Assembly: GCF_004011505.1 (NCBI RefSeq) | Contig: NZ_SAUN01000001.1 | Location: 10,381,501-10,445,500, forward strand | DNA: 64,000 bases | Source: Nonomuraea polychroma | GTDB lineage: Bacteria; Actinomycetota; Actinomycetes; Streptosporangiales; Streptosporangiaceae | Direction of reading: 5' to 3' | Shown here: positions 27,073-34,699 of the stretch, one piece after another | How positions within the stretch are numbered: the first letter of the stretch is position 1 | Layout: every line of letters begins with the position of its first letter | The notes under the pieces: model-generated | The model's database searches: none | Seen by the model: only the letters and a program-made list of their open reading frames with translations | What the model was told of the DNA's origin: nothing | Position numbers and translations under genes: made by a program

Positions 27073-27396
27073 TCAGGCGCTGCTTCGGGGACGTTCGGCC
27101 ACTTTCAGCTCGCATCCGCCGTCCGAGCACGAACGTCGTAGTCGCCCACGTGAGATCGTCTGTGCCAGCCCGATCGCCCAGCAGGTCGGGCACCCGCGAA
27201 ACGCGAGCACCCCCAGGGCGGCGAGCGCCAAGCTGACCGGCCAGATCACCGGCACGAGCACTACCGAGCCGACCAATGCCCCGAAACCCACCACACCGCG
27301 CACCAGATGCCGAGCCAGCGACGAACTGGCGAAGCTTCGGCCATCGGTCACCGAGACCTCCAGATCCGGGACTCGTGACCCGTTAGAAGGCGGCAT
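27073..27396 (-). CDS. small Cys-rich membrane protein downstream of ECF sigma
   Basis: 107-residue protein with a hydrophobic region near 38-72 (two helices: VVGFGALVGSVVLVPVIW and LALAALGVLAF), then a Cys motif RGCPTCW and a later CSDGGC. It resembles DUF2892/YgaP-like small membrane proteins only loosely. The ATG at 27396 overlaps the 3' end of the sigma gene by 14 bases, so the two are coupled. Its place after an ECF sigma gene suggests, without proof, a redox-sensitive partner or anti-sigma role. Confidence 0.55.
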   Translation of the reverse strand: MPPSNGSRVPDLEVSVTDGRSFASSSLARHLVRGVVGFGALVGSVVLVPVIWPVSLALAALGVLAFRGCPTCWAIGLAQTISRGRLRRSCSDGGCELKVAERPRSSA

Positions 27397-27943
27397 CGAG
27401 ATCACCTGGGGCCGGATCGGACAACGTACGCTGCACCGCCGCACGGGCACGATGCAACCGCGACTTCATCGCCGCGGTGCTGAGCCCCAGCGCGTCAGCG
27501 ACCATCCGGCCACTGAGCCCTTGCACATCCCGCATGATCAGCACCTGCCGCTGCTCGGCGGGCAGTGCCGCGATCGCCGCCGCCACCCGCGCGGCCTCCA
27601 GACGCTCGAACACCTCGTCCTCGGCTGACGGCCCTGCGGCCGCCTCAGGGAGGGGCGCCTGAGACCGCATCATGAGCCGTGCCCGCCGGATGCATTCATT
27701 GCGAATGATCCGGAACATCCACGAAACAAGCGCACCGGAAGCGCGCAATGTGCCGATCTTGCGATACAGGACGATGAGCGCCTCCTGCGCAGCGTCCTCG
27801 GCATCCTCGGGCGTGGCGCACAACGACCGCGCGAACCGCTGCACGTGCGGGTGCGCGCCCGCCACCAACGCCGCGATCGACTCGACGTCCCCGCGGCGCG
27901 CGGCGGCGACCAGCCGCTCGTCCGACCACGTCGTCTCAGCCAC
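27383..27943 (-). CDS. ECF-type RNA polymerase sigma factor
   Basis: 186-residue sigma-70 group 4 factor. Region 2 is FARSLCATPEDAEDAAQEALIVLYRKI, then SWMFRIIRNECIRRAR. Region 4 is LPAEQRQVLIMRDVQGLSGRMVADALGLSTAAMKSRLHRAR. The GTG at 27943 is preferred (GGAGGGG about 8 bases upstream); a GTG at 27949 is possible. It is followed by the overlapping Cys-rich membrane gene. Regulon and signal are unknown. Confidence 0.85.
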   Translation of the reverse strand: MAETTWSDERLVAAARRGDVESIAALVAGAHPHVQRFARSLCATPEDAEDAAQEALIVLYRKIGTLRASGALVSWMFRIIRNECIRRARLMMRSQAPLPEAAAGPSAEDEVFERLEAARVAAAIAALPAEQRQVLIMRDVQGLSGRMVADALGLSTAAMKSRLHRARAAVQRTLSDPAPGDLDAAF

Positions 27944-28028
27944 GTCCACGCCCCCTCCGGCGGAGCACGACGACACTACACGCGCAGATGAGCACGGCAG
28001 CGACGGCGACGGCGATACCTACGACCAC
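27936..28028 (-). CDS. possible 30-residue membrane micropeptide
   Basis: GTG at 28028 reads 30 codons: a very hydrophobic helix (VVGIAVAVAAVLICACSVVV) followed by RRRGRGRG, ending at a TGA that overlaps the sigma gene start. GGAGG lies 9 bases before the GTG. Membrane helix plus positive tail is a coherent design, but the frame is short and could be chance. A second tiny frame (ATG at 28158, 14 codons) with AAGGAG upstream lies just before it. Confidence 0.3.
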   Translation of the reverse strand: MVVGIAVAVAAVLICACSVVVLRRRGRGRG

Positions 28029-28266
28029 GACGACCAACCTCCAAGTCCGTTGTCGCCGGCGGGTTTGCCGGGACGTGAATGAGAGGGACGGAAGCCGCGA
28101 AAGGATTCACCTCATGGCGACGTCATCGCTGGAGGGCGGTGATCGAGGTCATTCATGCCGTGTACTCCTTGGAGCCCTGCCGCCATGACGTCATCCCCGT
28201 CCGCGCGCGAAGGTGAGCTCGGCCGCCCGCCCATGTGGATCCGGGCCGAGCGGGCCACCTGACCGT

Positions 28267-29033
28267 TTACCAGGGCACCGGGCCGTTCTCGCCGAAGAAC
28301 CCGCCGGTCGGTCCGTCCGCGCCGAGCGTGGCCAGGCGCACCACGACAGCGGCGCCCTGCCCGGTGGTGAGGTAGCCGGTGTGATTGTTGATGTCCGTGT
28401 CGACGAAGCCGGGATCGGCGGCGTTGACCAGGATGCCGCCCTTACGCAGCTCATTGGCGTACTGCACGGTCAGCGCGTTCAGCGCGGTCTTGGAGGGCGA
28501 GTACGCGGCCGACGTCGGCAAGCCCACCAGCGGGCCGTCCGGAATGCTGTTGATGGTCAGCGACCCGGCGGCGCTGCTGACGTTGACGATGCGTGGCGCC
28601 GGCGAGCGCCGCAGCAGCGGAAGCATGGCATTGGTCACCGCGATCACCCCGAAGACATTGATCTCGAACACCGCTCGAACCATGTCCAGGTCGACGGAGC
28701 TGGGGATTTGATCACGGGCGTCCTCGGGCGAGACCTGCCCGGAGCCGGTGATTCCGGCGTTGTTGACCAGCACGTCAAGGTGGCCGAAGCGCTCCTCGAC
28801 CCACCTCGCGGCCTCCTGGACGGTGGCCGGGTCGGTGACATCCAGGATGACCGCGTGCGCGTCGCCGCCCGCCGCGCGCACCGCCGCGGTGGCCTCCTCA
28901 CCGCGGCGCGGGTCTCTGGCGCCGATCAAACCGTCATGCCCAGCGCGGCGAGCTGCTCGGCGGTCGCGCGGCCGATCCCTTTGTTCGCCCCGGTGATCAT
29001 TGCCACCTTCTGGTGAGTGGTGTGCTCGTTCAT
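28267..29033 (-). pseudogene. SDR oxidoreductase with a single-base frameshift
   Basis: An otherwise complete SDR of about 255 codons. The N-terminus from the ATG at 29033 (MNEHTTHQKVAMITGANKGIG, continuing to ALGMTV) hits a TGA at the TTT run complementary to 28928-28930. The body (LIGARDPRRGEEATAA, NNAGITGSG, catalytic YSPSK, VNAADPGFVDTD) continues in another frame to the TAA at 28267. One missing T would restore it. It has its own AGGAG site and an ECF41-type promoter at 29072-29099. Either a real inactivating mutation or an assembly error. Confidence 0.8.
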
Positions 29034-29071
29034 GACCAAGCTCCTGTTCGAGAGAGTCTGTCTCCGCCCGG

Positions 29072-29099
29072 GACGAGACAGCCCTGGCCGCCTGTGACA
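29072..29099 (-). promoter_or_regulatory. ECF41-type promoter of the SDR gene
   Basis: On the minus strand TGTCACA (29099-29093), 17 bases, CGTC (29075-29072), 38 bases before the ATG. TGTCACA/CGTC is the promoter signature I recall for ECF41 sigma factors; an ECF41-type gene lies about 1.3 kb away at 30308-31234. The surrounding sequence (GGGACGAGACAGCCC) is mirrored at the divergent promoter. Confidence 0.65.
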
Positions 29100-29200
29100 T
29101 GGGAGGGAAGACAGGGGAGCCGGTCGCCGGTCACCTGATGACGGCGCTCTCCTTGCTCTCCACCTGCGGGGAGATCTCCTCAACCACCGCCTGCCGGCTC

Positions 29201-29228
29201 GATGCCCCCACGAAATCGTGGGGGCATC
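29201..29228. repeat. 13-bp perfect inverted repeat of unknown role
   Basis: GATGCCCCCACGA (29201-29213) and TCGTGGGGGCATC (29216-29228) form a perfect inverted repeat with a 2-base centre. It lies midway between the two divergent ECF41-type promoters. It could be an operator, an insulating hairpin or a mobile-element scar. Confidence 0.6.
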
Positions 29229-29270
29229 GACCAACAGCCGCGAACGATCTTTCCCAACTGTCTGGCCTTT

Positions 29271-29345
29271 TCATGTCACGGGTGCCGGTCATGTCACGGG
29301 CGGCGGGTCATGTCACGGGCGGCGGGTCATGTCACGGGTGGTCGG
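29271..29345 (+). repeat. four tandem 18-19 bp copies of an ECF41 -35-like unit
   Basis: Units start at 29271, 29289, 29308 and 29327, each TCATGTCACGGG followed by 6-7 variable bases. Each carries the TGTCAC(G) -35-like core; only the last is correctly spaced from a CGTC -10. An inverted copy of the core is in the SDR promoter. Confidence 0.85.
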
Positions 29346-29356
29346 GCTGTCTCGTC
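29330..29356 (+). promoter_or_regulatory. ECF41-type promoter of the epimerase-sigma operon
   Basis: TGTCACG (29330-29336), 16 bases, CGTC (29353-29356), with GGGCTGTCTCGTCCC matching the inverse of the SDR promoter region. It would make the sigma factor encoded in this operon autoregulatory. Confidence 0.65.
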
Positions 29357-29399
29357 CCAGGTAGAGCAGACAGACGCTCACGTCGGGAAGGTGATGGTC

Positions 29400-30311
29400 A
29401 TGCGGGTGTTCGTAGCAGGCGGGGCCGGGGCGTTGGGGCGGCGGCTGGTGCCGCAGCTCGTGGCGCGCGGCCACCAGGTGACGGCCACGACGAGGAGCGC
29501 GGCCAAGCTGGGCCTGCTGGAGCGGCTGGGCGCCGAGGCGGTCGTGATGGACGGGCTGGATGCGGCGTCGGTCGGTGAGGCGGTGGCCCAGGCCCGGCCG
29601 GAGGTGATCGTGCACGAGATGACCGCCATCTCCGGCAAGCCCGACATCAAACATTTCGACCGCTGGTTCGCCACCACCAACCGGCTGCGTACCGAGGGGA
29701 CGGACCACCTGCTGGCCGCCGCCGAAGCGGTCGGCGTACCCCATGTCGTCGCACAGAGCTACGCCGCTTGGAACGGCATCCGCCAGGGCGGATGGGTGAA
29801 GACCGAGGAGGACCCGCTGGACCCGACGAGCACGGGCAAGGCGGCGGAGGCGATCCGCCATCTTGAGGAGGTGGTCGTCAAGGCTGGTGGCGCGGTCCTG
29901 CGATACGGCGCGTTCTACGGGCCGGGCGCCACCGACGATCAGGTCGAGCTCGTGCGCAAGCGGCAGTACCCCGTCGTCGGGCACGGCGGCGGCTACAGCT
30001 CGTGGGTGCATCTCGACGACGCGGCGAGCGCCACCGTCCTGGCCGTGGAGCAGAAGGCGAGAGGCGTGTTCAACATCGTCGACGACGAGCCGGCCCCGGC
30101 CAACCAGTGGCTGCCCTACCTGGCAGCGTGCGCGGGGGCCAAGCCACCGATGCGGATCCCCACCTGGCTGGCCCGGCCGCTGGCCGGGAAGACGGCGGTG
30201 ACGATGATGACCGAGGGGCGCGGCTTCTCCAACGCCAAGGCCAAGCGGGAGCTCGGCTGGCAGCTGCGCTACCCCTCCTGGCGGCAGGGCTTCAAGGAGG
30301 AGCTGGCGTGA
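29400..30311 (+). CDS. NAD(P)-dependent epimerase/dehydratase-like protein
   Basis: 303-residue extended-SDR/NmrA-type protein. The Rossmann motif GGAGALGRRL is at residues 7-16, and a variable active-site region shows VAQSYAAWNG near 115-124 and SSWVHLDDAASATVL near 200-215. The canonical YxxxK is not obvious, so catalysis is uncertain. The ATG at 29400 has GGGAAGG 9 bases upstream. Its TGA overlaps the sigma factor's GTG (GTGA). NAD-epimerases are common partners of ECF41 sigma factors. Confidence 0.8.
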   Translation: MRVFVAGGAGALGRRLVPQLVARGHQVTATTRSAAKLGLLERLGAEAVVMDGLDAASVGEAVAQARPEVIVHEMTAISGKPDIKHFDRWFATTNRLRTEGTDHLLAAAEAVGVPHVVAQSYAAWNGIRQGGWVKTEEDPLDPTSTGKAAEAIRHLEEVVVKAGGAVLRYGAFYGPGATDDQVELVRKRQYPVVGHGGGYSSWVHLDDAASATVLAVEQKARGVFNIVDDEPAPANQWLPYLAACAGAKPPMRIPTWLARPLAGKTAVTMMTEGRGFSNAKAKRELGWQLRYPSWRQGFKEELA

Positions 30312-31234
30312 CCCGGGCCGAGGAGTTCCAGGAGCTGCGGCCGCTGCTGTTCTCGATCGCCTACCGGATCCTCGGCAGCGTGAGCGAGGCTGAGGACGCG
30401 GTCCAGGAGACCTGGCTGCGCTACGAGGCCACCCCGACCCAGCCCGCGTCGGTCAAAGCGTTCCTGTCAGCCGTGGTGTCCCGGATCGCGATTGACGTGC
30501 TGCGCTCGGCGCGCGTCCGGCGGGAGGAGTACGTCGGGGAGTGGTTCCCCGAGCCGCTGCTGGCCGACCCGTACCAGGACCCGCAGCGGTCGGCGGAGCT
30601 GGCCGACTCGATCTCGATGGCGGCCCTGTTGCTGCTGGAGCGGCTCAGCCCGCTCGAGCGGGCGGTCTTCGTGCTGCGGGAGGTGTTCGGGTTCGGCTTC
30701 GGTGAGGTCGCCTCGGCGGTGGGGCGGTCGGAGGCGGCGTGCCGCCAGCTCGTGGTGCGGGCGCGCCGCCACATGGACGCGGGACGCGCCCGGTTCGAGG
30801 CCGGCCGCCGGGAACGCGAGCAGCTCGCCGGGCGATTCTTCGATGCCTTCCGGGAGGGGGACGTGGACGGGCTGCGGAAGTTGCTGGCCGCGGACGTGCA
30901 GATGGTCGGCGACAGTGGCGGCAAGGCCCCGCTGTGGGGCAAGGGCGTCTTCGGCGCGGAGAACGTGGCCCGGACGCTGGCCGCGCTCGTCACGCCGTTC
31001 GTCCGGATCGGCGGCGTCGTGGAGCCGCACGAGGTGAACGGCCAGGCGGGCGCGATCTTCCGGGACCGGGACGGCAAGGTCGTCAACACCTTGGCGCTCG
31101 ACATCCTGGACGGGCAGATCCAGACGATCCGCGCGGTGATCAACCCCGACAAGCTCGGGCACCTGGGCCCGGTGGCGGACGCGTGGGCGGTCGTCCGCGA
31201 GGTGAACCAGGCCCGCCGCCGCCCCACAGACTGA
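30308..31234 (+). CDS. ECF41/SigJ-type sigma factor with C-terminal SnoaL-like domain
   Basis: 308-residue sigma factor: region 2 at about 1-75 (LRPLLFSIAYRILGSVSEAEDAVQETWLRY), region 4 near 105-165 (RLSPLERAVFVLREVFGFGFGEVASAV), and a fused NTF2/SnoaL-like domain to the end. The extension carries DSGGK at about 202-206 and NPDKL at 279-283, close to the DGGGK and NPDKL motifs I recall for ECF41, where the extension acts as a built-in regulator. The GTG at 30308 is coupled to the epimerase stop. It is likely to drive both TGTCAC/CGTC promoters nearby. Confidence 0.9.
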   Translation: MTRAEEFQELRPLLFSIAYRILGSVSEAEDAVQETWLRYEATPTQPASVKAFLSAVVSRIAIDVLRSARVRREEYVGEWFPEPLLADPYQDPQRSAELADSISMAALLLLERLSPLERAVFVLREVFGFGFGEVASAVGRSEAACRQLVVRARRHMDAGRARFEAGRREREQLAGRFFDAFREGDVDGLRKLLAADVQMVGDSGGKAPLWGKGVFGAENVARTLAALVTPFVRIGGVVEPHEVNGQAGAIFRDRDGKVVNTLALDILDGQIQTIRAVINPDKLGHLGPVADAWAVVREVNQARRRPTD

Positions 31235-31304
31235 CGCGCTGGCGCAATCCTGAGCACGATCGGCGTGGGATGAGGCGCCCGGCGACCCGAGTACCCTTGA
31301 TGGC

Positions 31305-32267
31305 ATGGCAGCAGGGGGTAGGGCTTCGGGCAGGCCCGCAAAGAAAAAGGGCCCGTCCAAAGGCACCGGGGGGCAGAAACGCCGTTCCCTCGAGGGCAAG
31401 GGCGCGACTCCGCCTGCCGAAATGCGCCATTGGTATAAGGACAAGGCCCGCGCCGAGCGCATTGCCCGCGAGGAGCAGGGCGGCGCACGCCGTTCGGCAC
31501 CGACGAAGCAGCGCCGCTCGGAAGACGCCCCTGAGTTCATCGGCGGCCGCAACCCCGTGCTGGAGGCCCTGCAGGCAGGGGTGCCCTCCAACGCCCTCTA
31601 CGTCGCTCAGCGCATCGACAACGACGACCGCGTACGCGACTCCATCAAGATCGCAACAGAACGCGGCATCGCCCTGCTCGAGGCCACCCGCGAAAAGCTC
31701 GACCGCCTGACGGAGGGCGGCGTGCACCAGGGGATCGCACTCCAAATCCCCGCATACGACTACGCGCACCCCTCGGAGCTGGTGGAACTCGCGCACGACG
31801 CAGCAGAGATCCCTCTGATCGTCGCCCTGGACTCGGTCACCGACCCCCGCAACCTGGGCGCGATCGCCCGCTCCGCCACCGCCTTCGGCGCCCACGGCCT
31901 CCTCATCCCTTCGCGCCGCTCGGCCGGCGTCACGGGAGGCGCATGGAAGACGTCCGCCGGCACCCTGGCCAGCCTTCGCGTCGCCCGCGCCGCCAACCTG
32001 ACGGCGGCCCTGCGCGAATACCGCGACGCTGGCCTGTTCGTCATCGGCCTCGACGGCGCCGGCGAAACCGACATCGGCGACGTCCAACTCCTGTCCGAGC
32101 CCGCAGTGATCGTCGTGGGCTCGGAGGGCAAGGGCCTCTCCCGCCTGGTCCGCGAGCACTGCGACGTACTGGCCCGCATCCCGATGCGCGCGGCGGCCGA
32201 ATCGCTCAACGCGGGCGTGGCGGCGGGCGTGGCGCTGTATGAAGTCGCTCGTCACAGGCGTCTCTAG
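31305..32267 (+). CDS. rlmB: 23S rRNA (guanosine-2'-O)-methyltransferase (TrmH/SpoU family)
   Basis: 320-residue protein. The Lys/Arg-rich disordered N-terminus (residues 1-75) is typical of actinobacterial members, followed by an RNA-binding domain (FIGGRNPVLEALQAG) and a SPOUT knot with motifs DPRNLGAIARSATAFG, IVVGSEGKGLS and SLNAGVAAGVALYE. It methylates G2251-type positions of 23S rRNA. It follows cysS in related genomes. The tRNA-Thr gene begins 20 bases after its stop. Confidence 0.9.
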   Translation: MAAGGRASGRPAKKKGPSKGTGGQKRRSLEGKGATPPAEMRHWYKDKARAERIAREEQGGARRSAPTKQRRSEDAPEFIGGRNPVLEALQAGVPSNALYVAQRIDNDDRVRDSIKIATERGIALLEATREKLDRLTEGGVHQGIALQIPAYDYAHPSELVELAHDAAEIPLIVALDSVTDPRNLGAIARSATAFGAHGLLIPSRRSAGVTGGAWKTSAGTLASLRVARAANLTAALREYRDAGLFVIGLDGAGETDIGDVQLLSEPAVIVVGSEGKGLSRLVREHCDVLARIPMRAAAESLNAGVAAGVALYEVARHRRL

Positions 32268-32287
32268 CGTCTACACTGGTAGGCCGC

Positions 32288-32360
32288 GCCGACGTAGCTC
32301 AATCGGCAGAGCATCTGTCTTGTAAACAGAAGGTCAGGGGTTCGATTCCCCTCGTCGGCT
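32288..32360 (+). tRNA. tRNA-Thr (anticodon TGT)
   Basis: A 73-base cloverleaf. The acceptor stem GCCGACG pairs with CGTCGGC, the D-arm is GCTC...GAGC, the anticodon stem TCTGT/ACAGA encloses loop CTTGTAA with anticodon TGT, and the T-arm is CAGGGGTTCGATTCCCCTC-like. CCA is not encoded. It also serves as the left end of the integrated island: its 3' part recurs at 41100-41140. Confidence 0.95.
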
Positions 32361-32364
32361 CTGC
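32319..32364 (+). other. left attachment site (attL) within the tRNA-Thr gene
   Basis: The 3' part of the tRNA gene from the anticodon loop on (starting CTTGTAAACAGAAGGTCAGG) is repeated in the same orientation at 41100-41144. That is the standard signature of tyrosine-integrase insertion in a tRNA gene. Confidence 0.7.
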
Positions 32365-32370
32365 AACAGA

Positions 32371-32407
32371 AAGGCCCCTGAGCAGGCATTACGCCGTCAG
32401 GGGCCTT
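32371..32407 (+). terminator. tRNA-Thr terminator (copy 1)
   Basis: AAGGCCCCTGA (32371-32381) pairs with TCAGGGGCCTT (32397-32407). The same hairpin recurs at 41151-41187 after the tRNA remnant, and its 3' part recurs near 34608-34632. Confidence 0.8.
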
Positions 32408-32421
32408 CTGCTTTCCGATCT

Positions 32422-32560
32422 TTAACCGGTGTCTTCGGCGTCTGCGGGAGCCACCTTGGGAGCCACCGGGAGTTGTTTCCCCAGGAGAGCGCTGGAAATG
32501 GCTTCGGTCGCGGCGCGGCGGTCGCCTCCAGCAGGTGTATCGGTAACTTCGGCTAACAGA
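32422..32560 (-). pseudogene. C-terminal remnant of a tRNA-site integrase (copy 1)
   Basis: The minus strand reads a tail GDRRAATEAISSALLGKQ, then LPVAPKVAP, ending at a TAG at 32422. The same tail, DRRVASEVISSSSAQQLS then ATPKVTP, is found on the minus strand at about 41190-41310. The position directly beside the attachment site is where such integrase genes end. No recombinase catalytic domain is left here. The serine hydrolase gene ends at 32678. Confidence 0.5.
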
Positions 32561-32677
32561 ACCTGCGCAATGCCCAGTTGGGCCGAGAACACCTGCATCC
32601 ATCCACGGTCCGAACCAGGCCAACACCGGGTGACGAGACATCCCGTAGCCGACACCTGCGAGCCTAGCCAACATCAC

Positions 32678-34108
32678 CTACGCGACGTCGGGCCGTGTCA
32701 TCAGCGGCGACCGCACATGCAACGCCAGACTGGGGCCGGTCAGGGGCACAATGCTCCATGTCGCCACCGCTGTCCCCGCGTCGGCGTCGACCACCAGCCG
32801 AACCCGGTGCGGGGTGGTGATGACGTAAAGCTCGGCGACGAACGTGTTGCCCTGCCAGGCGCCGGCCGCGACGACAGGGCGGCCGAGCGGCGAACTCTCC
32901 CGCCATTCACCGTGGCCGACCTCGACGTTGAGGAACGACCCGAATCGCAGGAGCCACCCACCGTCCACGGAATCGACGATCACCGTGGTTCCGTCGGGCA
33001 GAGCCGAATCCTCGGCGGAGGCGTCGAGTCTCGCCTTGACGGAACGCTCCGGGGCGGCCGAACCCGGCACCGGCGCGAATGACAGCCGCCGCAGCCGATC
33101 GGCGAGGATCTCGTCGTCCCGGGTGCTTCCCGCGTGGTCCACGCCGGGCAGCAGGCACCCCCATATTGCGTCGAGCATTGCCTGTGACTCTGTATGGCCG
33201 CCGGTCACGGCGACCACGAGATCGTGCGACGGGACGACCACGCATTGCTGGCCGAAGGAGCCGTGACCGTGGTAACCGTGAGGCGACATCCAGAACTGGT
33301 AACCGTACCCGCAAAGGAAGTCGGCGTCCCCCAGTCCGTCCTCGAATGGCAGGGTATCGATGTGCCGTCTGGTCGCGAGTTCCACCCATTCGCGCGGGAC
33401 GAGCCGCCGGTCGCCCCAAAGGCCTCCGCGCAGCAGCAGTTCACCGAAGGCGGCGACGGCCTCGGTCGCGAGGTGCAGTCCGTGGAATCCGAAGGCGGCA
33501 CCGCTCGCGACCCGATCCCATTCGGCGTGGTCGACGCCCATCGGCTTGAAGAGGCGCTCGTCGAGCAGTTCCGGGAGGCCGCGGCCCATGACCCGTTCCA
33601 CCATCCGGGCCAGGACGAAGGTGGTCGGATTGTCGTAGGCGTGCCGTGTTCCCTCGGACTCGGGAAACGGTACGCGCAGGAAGCCCTTCACCAGGTCGCC
33701 CGGTTCCAGTTGCCAGGCCTCGGCAAGGCTGTCCGTACGGTGTCCGGCCGTCATGGACAGCAGGTGGTCAACGGTGAGGCGGCGTCCCTGCTCCGAGATG
33801 CCGGCCGGAACGTGGTCGGGCAACACGTCCACCACCCGATCGTCCAGCGACAGCAGCCCGTCGGCGATCGCGAGCCCCACGGCGACCGAGGTGAACGACT
33901 TGGTCAGCGAGTAAAGAAGATGCGGGCGTTCGGCCGAGTACGGCGCCCACCAGCCTTCGGCGACGACGTGACCGTGGCGTACGACCATGATGGAGTGACA
34001 CTCAATGGATTGCGCTTCGAGCCGATCCAGCAGCGCGGCGATCGAACGGGACGACATCCCCGAGGCGGCCGGTGTCGATCGCGGCAGTAGGGTGCGCTGA
34101 GAAGGCAT
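32678..34108 (-). CDS. serine hydrolase of the beta-lactamase/penicillin-binding class C type
   Basis: 476-residue protein. The SxxK nucleophile motif SLTKS is near residues 67-71 and a YDN motif (AYDNPTTF) stands where class C enzymes have YxN, near 158. A C-terminal beta-rich extension (about 330-476) follows, ending HVRSPLMTRPDVA. No signal peptide is seen. Such proteins act as esterases, peptidases or amide hydrolases. The ATG at 34108 fits. It is the first gene inside the tRNA-Thr island. Confidence 0.85.
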   Translation of the reverse strand: MPSQRTLLPRSTPAASGMSSRSIAALLDRLEAQSIECHSIMVVRHGHVVAEGWWAPYSAERPHLLYSLTKSFTSVAVGLAIADGLLSLDDRVVDVLPDHVPAGISEQGRRLTVDHLLSMTAGHRTDSLAEAWQLEPGDLVKGFLRVPFPESEGTRHAYDNPTTFVLARMVERVMGRGLPELLDERLFKPMGVDHAEWDRVASGAAFGFHGLHLATEAVAAFGELLLRGGLWGDRRLVPREWVELATRRHIDTLPFEDGLGDADFLCGYGYQFWMSPHGYHGHGSFGQQCVVVPSHDLVVAVTGGHTESQAMLDAIWGCLLPGVDHAGSTRDDEILADRLRRLSFAPVPGSAAPERSVKARLDASAEDSALPDGTTVIVDSVDGGWLLRFGSFLNVEVGHGEWRESSPLGRPVVAAGAWQGNTFVAELYVITTPHRVRLVVDADAGTAVATWSIVPLTGPSLALHVRSPLMTRPDVA

Positions 34109-34160
34109 CCAGACACCCTAACGAATCCGCCAAATCCGCCCATCGAGTTTCGGACAGTGC

Positions 34161-34450
34161 TTAGGTTCCGCGATTGGGTCGATCGGGGAGTTGAGCCGCG
34201 TAGCGGGCCCGGTAGCCGCCGGCCTGGGTCCAGGCGGTGGCGGTCCCGGGACTGATTGCCAGCAGTTCGGTGAGGATTACGGCCGGCAGTTGGGTGGAGA
34301 GGTTCATGAGGGCGGAGGTCCGGCCGGGGGCGGAGCAGATGCCCAGGCGCTTCAACCGGGTTCCCAGGTGGAAGTCGCTGAGGTGTTGTCCGGCGAGGGC
34401 GCCAGGGAAGAGCCAGGGTGAGTCCTCGGTGACGCTGAGGGTGCCGTGCC
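34161..34450 (-). pseudogene. C-terminal remnant of a phage-type recombinase
   Basis: The minus strand carries about 95 codons reading TLSVTEDSPWLFPGALAGQ, then LGTRLKRLGICSAPGRTSAL and LPAVILTELLAISPGTATAW, ending at 34161. This closely resembles the tail of actinobacterial tyrosine-recombinase-like proteins (SPWLFPG...G..L..RL..LGI...). There is no upstream catalytic part, and the frame is lost before about 34450, so it is a remnant. The rest of 34109-34684 shows no gene. Confidence 0.55.
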
Positions 34451-34597
34451 CGCGACGCCGCCTCGACGAGGCGCTCGAGAAGATGCGGAATGGTGACGTT
34501 GGCGATTGAGACTGCTCCAGTGTCGGGACGCATTGCCGAGAATTCCCATGCAGGTACGCAGACGGGATTCTGATGGACCGGTGTCACAGGTGTAGCC

Positions 34598-34632
34598 GGA
34601 AACCCTCGAACAGGCGATACGCCGTCAGGGGC
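34598..34632. repeat. third partial copy of the island-end terminator sequence
   Basis: GAACAGGCGATACGCCGTCAG followed by GGGCTT repeats, with a few changes, the loop and 3' arm of the hairpins at 32371-32407 and 41151-41187. It is probably the scar of another element end inside the island. Confidence 0.5.
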
Positions 34633-34699
34633 TTCATATTTGTCAGGACGATATTGAGATCTTGCTAACTCCCTTGCTGCCTCGGTGCGATCACGGGCT

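Noticed and set aside
27988-28188. 66-codon plus-strand frame (Thr/Ala-rich)
   Set aside because: It is the complement of the hydrophobic minus-strand stretch; no ribosome site.
32411-32680. Complete integrase next to tRNA-Thr
   Set aside because: Only a 3' tail can be read; no R-H-R-Y catalytic region is present on either strand.
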